A stretch of DNA of 64,000 bases from an uncultured Hellea sp. (GTDB lineage Bacteria; Pseudomonadota; Alphaproteobacteria; Caulobacterales; Maricaulaceae), in NCBI GenBank assembly GCA_938007935.1, contig CALLMD010000001.1, positions 124,001 through 188,000 on the forward strand. The letters are read 5' to 3'. The notes beneath the pieces are model-generated. The model was not told where the DNA came from and ran no database searches. It worked only from the letters and a program-made list of their open reading frames with translations. Position 1 is the stretch's first letter. The number at the start of each line of letters is the position of its first letter. Shown here piece by piece: positions 60,801 to 64,000 of the stretch. Made by a program: the position numbers and the translations under genes.

Positions 60801-60938
60801 CGCTCAAGCCCCCATCTTGCGGAGTATAGCTATGATGAGCTTATCGCGATGGCCAATAGCGCGAAAGGTGATGATGAGAACGGATACCGCGCTGAATTCA
60901 TTCAATTGGTAAGATTGGCAAAAGAGCTGGACGACTAG
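57807..60938 (+). CDS. VWA-domain membrane protein, probable anti-sigma partner (YfbK-like)
   Basis: A 1,043-residue protein. Residues 1-90 are cytoplasmic and helical, without a zinc-finger motif. One transmembrane helix (about 98-116) is followed by an acidic linker and two repeat blocks (about 217-345 and 445-550) of short V/P/A-rich units such as VPAITKEVTR and IPAKYKTVTKQVLV. The C-terminal half is the YfbK-type unit: DTPVSTFSIDVDTASYSF, a von Willebrand A domain with MIDAS DTSGS at Asp690, and a terminal DUF3520-like domain. The overlap with the sigma gene suggests the N-terminus holds the sigma factor while the periplasmic part senses the envelope; this is inference. Confidence 0.85.
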   Translation: MSDDELEKLAQEMQNISPSETARERGMAAAMAAFDMEFAREAAADSVAENVKEKTSNTSQGLADQPRPTGQNTHEWHVLTKGRDMMARFRNFNFTPKAVMMGGSCMAALLVSMVFFDAGQFGTAPIAADSAKQEVVEPLAVEPHITAPVIEPSINLKDGDISVAPIDATPPQAETINSRPPHTNLKNPGINSISDLLDKTNDDNAKTKTADTKINTPSNTVVVERRVLKTPARTMERAVPAVTKMETRRRVKTPASTVERVVPAITKEVTRQIEENGETKTVTETVIVQPQSVEYVSVPAEYETYSEAVAVQEASTELVTIPATFDTVRETIEIQADGTQKVISSEIVPPAKAPKPQDSIPNFDVPLAAKKSTVQPRPTPLSNPRRQSNTLMSSGNNAALDAPLPEKIAGLTLEVVPSEPVSGGRINTNNNQQFTVFNGVSTEVLQSTETIVEQTGEILARVMIPAKYKTVTKQVLVSPAKSEKVIIPAVTKDITVKLANEDGSFREVVKQVVIEEERIDYIITPAKYETRTERVLIAPAQDEWKPGSQAIYAKPAPRKYVLRDDDGNVVREFENRDAFEIYKSNLTTSVEDTPVSTFSIDVDTASYSFMRASLNRGQLPPRASIRLEEMINYFPYDYDAPRSADEPFKANISVTPTPWNADTKLMHIGIKGYVPPKAERPRSNLVFLIDTSGSMNSPNKLPLLINSFKLLLNTLGDDDTVSIVTYAGRAGTVLEPTLASDKHKIKDALTRLRAGGSTAGAAGLELAYQKAQESFDDEANNRVILATDGDFNVGFSSHDEMKEFITKKRETGIFLSVLGFGQGNYNDQLMQALAQNGNGVAAYIDNLNEASKVLANEAGSSLTTIAKDVKIQVEFNPETISEYRLIGYETRALKRQDFNNDKVDAGEIGAGHTVTAIYELTPVGSPAKVFDPLRYVDSKLKTTGSNEFAFVKIRHKLPDADTSTLQTFPVSPKQERSLKRTSDDTRFAAAVAAFGQKLRSSPHLAEYSYDELIAMANSAKGDDENGYRAEFIQLVRLAKELDD

Positions 60939-60956
60939 GCTGGTTCAATCCTTATG

Positions 60957-60993
60957 AAATCCTTAGATAAGCCCTTCATTTATCTAAGGATTT
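60957..60993 (+). terminator. Long A/T-rich hairpin after VWA gene
   Basis: AAATCCTTAGATAA (60957-60970) and TTATCTAAGGATTT (60980-60993) form a perfect 14-bp stem with a 9-nt loop, 18 bp after the stop. The T tract is only the stem's own TTT, followed by A, so it may be a weak terminator or an mRNA stabiliser. Confidence 0.55.
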
Positions 60994-61469
60994 AAAAACT
61001 TAATCCTCACATACCGAACTTGGCCTATATTTCATCTATTGTCGGGAAATCATCCCCGATAATGCAAAGTTTTCATTCATACGGACAGGTAAGAGATCGT
61101 TACTTACTGTTGAATGGAACGATGAGACTGAGCAGCTTGGGTGTATCTGCTGTGTTCATTTGCGAGATGCAAGTGAACCAGCAAAGCACATTACGACCAA
61201 GCCTGTGCCGGGTCTTTGTGGCCGGGGCCCTGACCGCTGCATTTAGCAACTTTCAAATTGGGTTGTGTACGGATGTAACTGCGGGAGCAAGAAAGAGGCC
61301 GCCACTAAACAATCATCGCCGCGAGGGAAACCTCTCGTAAAACGTTGTTATTTTTTTAGGTCTCCTTCGGGAGGCAACCCTCGCGGGCTGTCCACTTTTT
61401 GTTGGCAGGTTGCCGCCCGCCAACCCAACCTGCGTTCAGGGTAAATCCGCCTTGTTTTCATATAATGAC
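60994..61469 (+). other. Stretch with no recognisable gene, possible relic
   Basis: About 475 bp between the VWA gene and the luciferase-like gene. One plus-strand frame is open without an ATG from about 61009 to 61250 and reads a plausible but unrecognised protein segment (KFSFIRTGKRSLLTVEWNDE, then LGCICCVHLRDASEP), followed by a stop. The same frame continues afterward (VVYGCNCGSKKEAATK). It could be a decayed gene. Near 61360-61430 small stems appear, CTCC-TTCG-GGAG and GTTGGC/GCCAAC. I can assign neither a gene nor an RNA family. Confidence 0.3.
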
Positions 61470-62483
61470 TTACGCCGCTGTCTCAAACTCTGACATCATA
61501 TCTCGCGCTTTCATCGTCAGCTCTAATGATAACAGACGTGCATCTTGGTCATGGAAGTTTTTCGCAATGATGATTTCATCTGGCTTGAGCAGATCTCTAA
61601 AACGTGAGAGCTGCGCCGCAACCGTATCGACGCTGCCCACGGCGCTGATTTGTAACATGGATTCAAGCTGCGGCGCGATCTGCGCGGGGACTTCGAGATT
61701 TTTAACGGGCCGCCGCGACAGGCCGCGTTGATTAGTAATGATACCGACAAAGGCCTGCACGAGGCTTGAGAATTGAAAATGGGCCTCTTCATCCGTTTCG
61801 GCGGCAAAGACATTACAGGCCATCATGAAATAAGGTTTATCCAAATGACGTGAGGCGACAAAATCGCGGCGATAAATCTGGGCCGCTTGCATTAAATGTC
61901 CCGGTGCAAAATGGGAGGCAAAGGCATAAGGCAGCCCCAAACGCGCGGCGAGCTGCGCCCCGAAAAGGCTAGAGCCCAATATCCACACAGGCACCTGCGT
62001 GCCTTCACCGGGAATGGCTTTGACGCCTGTGGGCGGGCTGTCCTCGGGTTTTGATAGAAAATGAATAAGCTCTTCAACATCGCGAGGGAAATTATTGGCG
62101 GCGCGCTCATAATCTTTCCGCATGGCGCGAATGACGCCCATATCTCCGCCCGGGGCGCGGCCAAGGCCAAGGTCAATACGGCCGGGATGCAGGGTTGCCA
62201 AAGTGCCGAACTGCTCCGCGATTAAAAGCGGGGCATGATTGGGCAGCATAATGCCGCCTGCGCCAAGGCGTATGGAGTTTGTATGAGCCGCAATATGGGC
62301 AATTAAAACCGAGGTCGCAGAACTTGCCACGCTGGCGATATTATGATGCTCGGCATACCAGACGCGCTTATAGCCCAGCGTTTCTGCGCTTTGGGCGATT
62401 TGAACACTGGCGGCAAAACTATCTGCAATCGTGCCGCCCTCAACAACTTGGGCGAGGTCAAGAATAGAGAAAGGAATACTCAT
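61470..62483 (-). CDS. LLM-class flavin-dependent oxidoreductase
   Basis: A 337-residue luciferase-like monooxygenase family protein (group 1 type). Diagnostic stretches are [18 protein letters not shown], the [14 protein letters not shown] strand, [14 protein letters not shown] and [18 protein letters not shown]. It binds FMN as a reduced co-substrate; the actual substrate is unknown. No flavin reductase is adjacent, though an NADPH-dependent FMN reductase lies 0.7 kb upstream on the same strand. Confidence 0.92.
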   Translation of the reverse strand: MSIPFSILDLAQVVEGGTIADSFAASVQIAQSAETLGYKRVWYAEHHNIASVASSATSVLIAHIAAHTNSIRLGAGGIMLPNHAPLLIAEQFGTLATLHPGRIDLGLGRAPGGDMGVIRAMRKDYERAANNFPRDVEELIHFLSKPEDSPPTGVKAIPGEGTQVPVWILGSSLFGAQLAARLGLPYAFASHFAPGHLMQAAQIYRRDFVASRHLDKPYFMMACNVFAAETDEEAHFQFSSLVQAFVGIITNQRGLSRRPVKNLEVPAQIAPQLESMLQISAVGSVDTVAAQLSRFRDLLKPDEIIIAKNFHDQDARLLSLELTMKARDMMSEFETAA

Positions 62484-62502
62484 GAGCGTTTATCTTCAGC
62501 GT

Positions 62503-63189
62503 TTAATCTTCTGGTCTTAGGGTCTTGGGCCTATACTTACATATATCCTTGATCGCGCAATTATAACATTTGGGTTTTCTCGCGATACAGGTGTAACGGC
62601 CATGCAGGATAAGCCAGTGATGGGCATGGAGCAAAAATTCCTCTGCGGTTACGCGCAGCAGGTTAAGCTCGACCTCATAGACATCTTTGCCGGGGGCCAT
62701 GCCCGTGCGGTTTGAGACCCGAAAAATATGCGTATCAACCGCCATTGTCGGATGTCCAAAGGCTTCATTCATCACAACATTGGCTGTCTTGCGCCCCACC
62801 CCCGGGAGCTTGATAAGCGCGTCGCGGTCTTCGGGCACAACCGAGCCAAAATCATCAATGAGCATTTGAGAGAGCTTGATAACATTGGCGGCCTTATTCT
62901 TATAAAGCCCAATGGTTTTGATATGCTCCCGTACGGTGTCTTCACCTAGGGCAACCATTTTTTCGGGTGTGTCCGCTTTTTCAAAAAGCGCTTTGGTCGC
63001 CTTATTGACGCCAACATCTGTGGACTGCGCAGAGAGCGCAACGGCGACGACAAGTGTGTAAGGGTTGCTGTAATTCAGCTCAGTACGCGGGGCGGGGTCG
63101 AGCGTTTGAAGGTGGCGATAAATGGCGCTGATCTGCGCGCGGTTAAGCTTGGGACGGGGGAGGTCTTTATAGAGCTTCTCTTTGGCCAT
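62503..63189 (-). CDS. nth: Endonuclease III
   Basis: A 228-residue DNA glycosylase/AP lyase for oxidised pyrimidines. The helix-hairpin-helix is LPGVGRKTANVV with catalytic Lys134, followed by Asp152 in VDTHIFRVSNR. The C-terminal 4Fe-4S ligands are Cys201, Cys208, Cys211 and Cys217 (C-x6-C-x2-C-x5-C). The ATG at 63189 is preferred over an upstream TTG. It lies 10 bp after the FMN reductase stop. Confidence 0.96.
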   Translation of the reverse strand: MAKEKLYKDLPRPKLNRAQISAIYRHLQTLDPAPRTELNYSNPYTLVVAVALSAQSTDVGVNKATKALFEKADTPEKMVALGEDTVREHIKTIGLYKNKAANVIKLSQMLIDDFGSVVPEDRDALIKLPGVGRKTANVVMNEAFGHPTMAVDTHIFRVSNRTGMAPGKDVYEVELNLLRVTAEEFLLHAHHWLILHGRYTCIARKPKCYNCAIKDICKYRPKTLRPED

Positions 63190-63199
63190 AATCGCCCCG

Positions 63200-63748
63200 T
63201 TAGGTTTTTTCCGCAATCCGCGCGAGCATGGCGCTCATCATAGACTCGGCCAGCGTTGCAGCGGGCTGCGCGATTAGGTTGCCTTTGGCGTCAAAGGCCT
63301 TATCGGAATTTCCGCATCCGGCTTGTATAGGGATAATATCTGCGCCTAGACGGGTGAGGATATATTGGACTTGGCGCATAACCATAATGCCGCTCATCGG
63401 GCCGGGCGTACAGGCGGCAATACCGTAAATAGGGCCTTTAATGTGTCCTGTCTCAACTGTGCTCGTCCAGTCTATGGCGTTTTTAAGCACGGGCGGCAGG
63501 CTGCCATTATATTCAGGCGTTACAATGATAATGCCGTCACAGGATTTCATTTTGCGGATCAGTTTTTTAACCCCAGCAGGGGTTTTCAAATCGCCGTGAT
63601 AGAGAGGAAGGTCATAATTGGCTAAATCAATGACAGTGGTTGTCGCGCCTGCTTTTTTAAACCGTTTTATCAGCGCTTTTTCTAAGATTTTATTCGTCGA
63701 TTTCGCCCGAAGCGAGCCGCAAAGAAAACCGATTTTAGGAGACGTCAT
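63200..63748 (-). CDS. NADPH-dependent FMN reductase
   Basis: A 182-residue flavodoxin-like NADPH-dependent FMN reductase. The phosphate-binding loop is GSLRAKSTN (residues 11-19), and IVTPEYNGSLPPVLKNAIDW is the flavin-binding stretch. It reduces free or bound FMN, azo dyes or quinones. It is close to nth and to the luciferase-like gene, to which it could supply reduced FMN, but no coupling is shown. Confidence 0.9.
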   Translation of the reverse strand: MTSPKIGFLCGSLRAKSTNKILEKALIKRFKKAGATTTVIDLANYDLPLYHGDLKTPAGVKKLIRKMKSCDGIIIVTPEYNGSLPPVLKNAIDWTSTVETGHIKGPIYGIAACTPGPMSGIMVMRQVQYILTRLGADIIPIQAGCGNSDKAFDAKGNLIAQPAATLAESMMSAMLARIAEKT

Positions 63749-63843
63749 GAAATATCCATATGAGGTAATGTCTGTATACGCGGCTTATAGGTTTAAAGTT
63801 TGCGCTTCAAGCCTTGCCTTGCGCATTTACATAAAGCGGAAGA

Positions 63844-64000
63844 TTATCCAGTTTTCCCAGCGGCCCATTGCTCATATTCGGTCCGATATTTTATATAGCG
63901 GGGGTGGTCCCTCACACTATCTAATCCAGGTTCTATTTTTAGGAGCAAATATATGTGCGGCCCCATAAGAGCCCGCATGCGGGCAATATAATCCATTGCG
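63844..64000 (-). CDS. C-terminal fragment of an unidentified protein
   Basis: An open frame enters from the right edge and ends at 63844. It encodes at least 51 residues, including MDYIARMRALMGPHIYLLL and then EPGLDSVRDHPRYIKYR. The E-P-x-L/F-D-x-x-R-D-x-P-R pattern is often found at the C-terminus of TPR-type regulatory proteins such as cyclase- or kinase-linked ones. A start at the ATG at 63996 would make a 50-residue protein, but extension beyond the window is more likely. Confidence 0.45.
   Translation of the reverse strand, partial: AMDYIARMRALMGPHIYLLLKIEPGLDSVRDHPRYIKYRTEYEQWAAGKTG

Noticed and set aside
61020-61340. 106-codon plus-strand open frame as a gene
   Set aside because: No ribosome-binding site or recognisable domain, and another frame in the same stretch reads at least as well, so neither is convincing.

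Overview
The window looks like chromosome of a marine, stalked- or budding-type alphaproteobacterium near the Maricaulales (Hyphomonadaceae/Robiginitomaculaceae). This is inferred from the RcGTA-like gene transfer agent (GTA), two CtrA-type boxes (TTAA-N7-TTAA), many TonB/DUF11-type envelope genes, an IalB-family gene, a PdxH/J-domain gene pair and moderate GC. No rRNA, CRISPR array or complete insertion sequence was seen.

Region 1 (1-16.3 kb) is a GTA cluster on the minus strand. From downstream to upstream it holds the tail tip protein (partial at the left edge), peptidase, g13, g12, tape measure, two tail chaperones, tail tube, g8, g7, g6, major capsid, prohead protease, a head-formation protein and portal. 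The large terminase lies 3.9 kb further upstream, cut off from the portal by four unrelated genes: a TPR-like helical protein, a DUF2726 protein, a cytochrome c peroxidase-like lipoprotein and a PagL-like outer membrane protein. Its 5' side abuts a decayed zinc-type alcohol dehydrogenase. Portal and capsid are each preceded by the same roughly 100-bp element with identical internal spacing, probably a co-regulated GTA promoter; part of it recurs before the terminase.

Region 2 (16.4-34.6 kb) holds an oligopeptidase B-like enzyme, then a large minus-strand TonB energising locus: two DUF3450 proteins, a TtpC-like ExbB, ExbB, two ExbD, TonB, a TPR protein, and a second tandem TonB-TPR pair. A tRNA-Gln(UUG), SppA, a TPR-sulfotransferase and a TonB-dependent receptor follow.

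Region 3 (34.8-44.6 kb) is mostly housekeeping: methyltransferase, metallo-hydrolase, PdxH, J-domain protein, a PlsC/LplT-like pair, a SpoU RNA methyltransferase, IalB, a candidate small RNA and a histidine-kinase-like protein without a dimerisation/phosphoacceptor domain.

Region 4 (44.6-51.8 kb) is a three-gene surface locus: a 1,698-residue outer-membrane barrel protein with DUF11-type repeats and two secreted DUF11-like proteins. It is the least characterised set in the window.

Region 5 (51.8-64 kb) holds ExoD, LysE, inorganic pyrophosphatase, YnbE/YdbL, ClpB behind a clear sigma-32 promoter, an ECF sigma factor overlapping a VWA-domain membrane protein, a 0.5-kb stretch with no recognisable gene, a luciferase-like oxidoreductase, endonuclease III, an FMN reductase and the 3' end of an unidentified gene.
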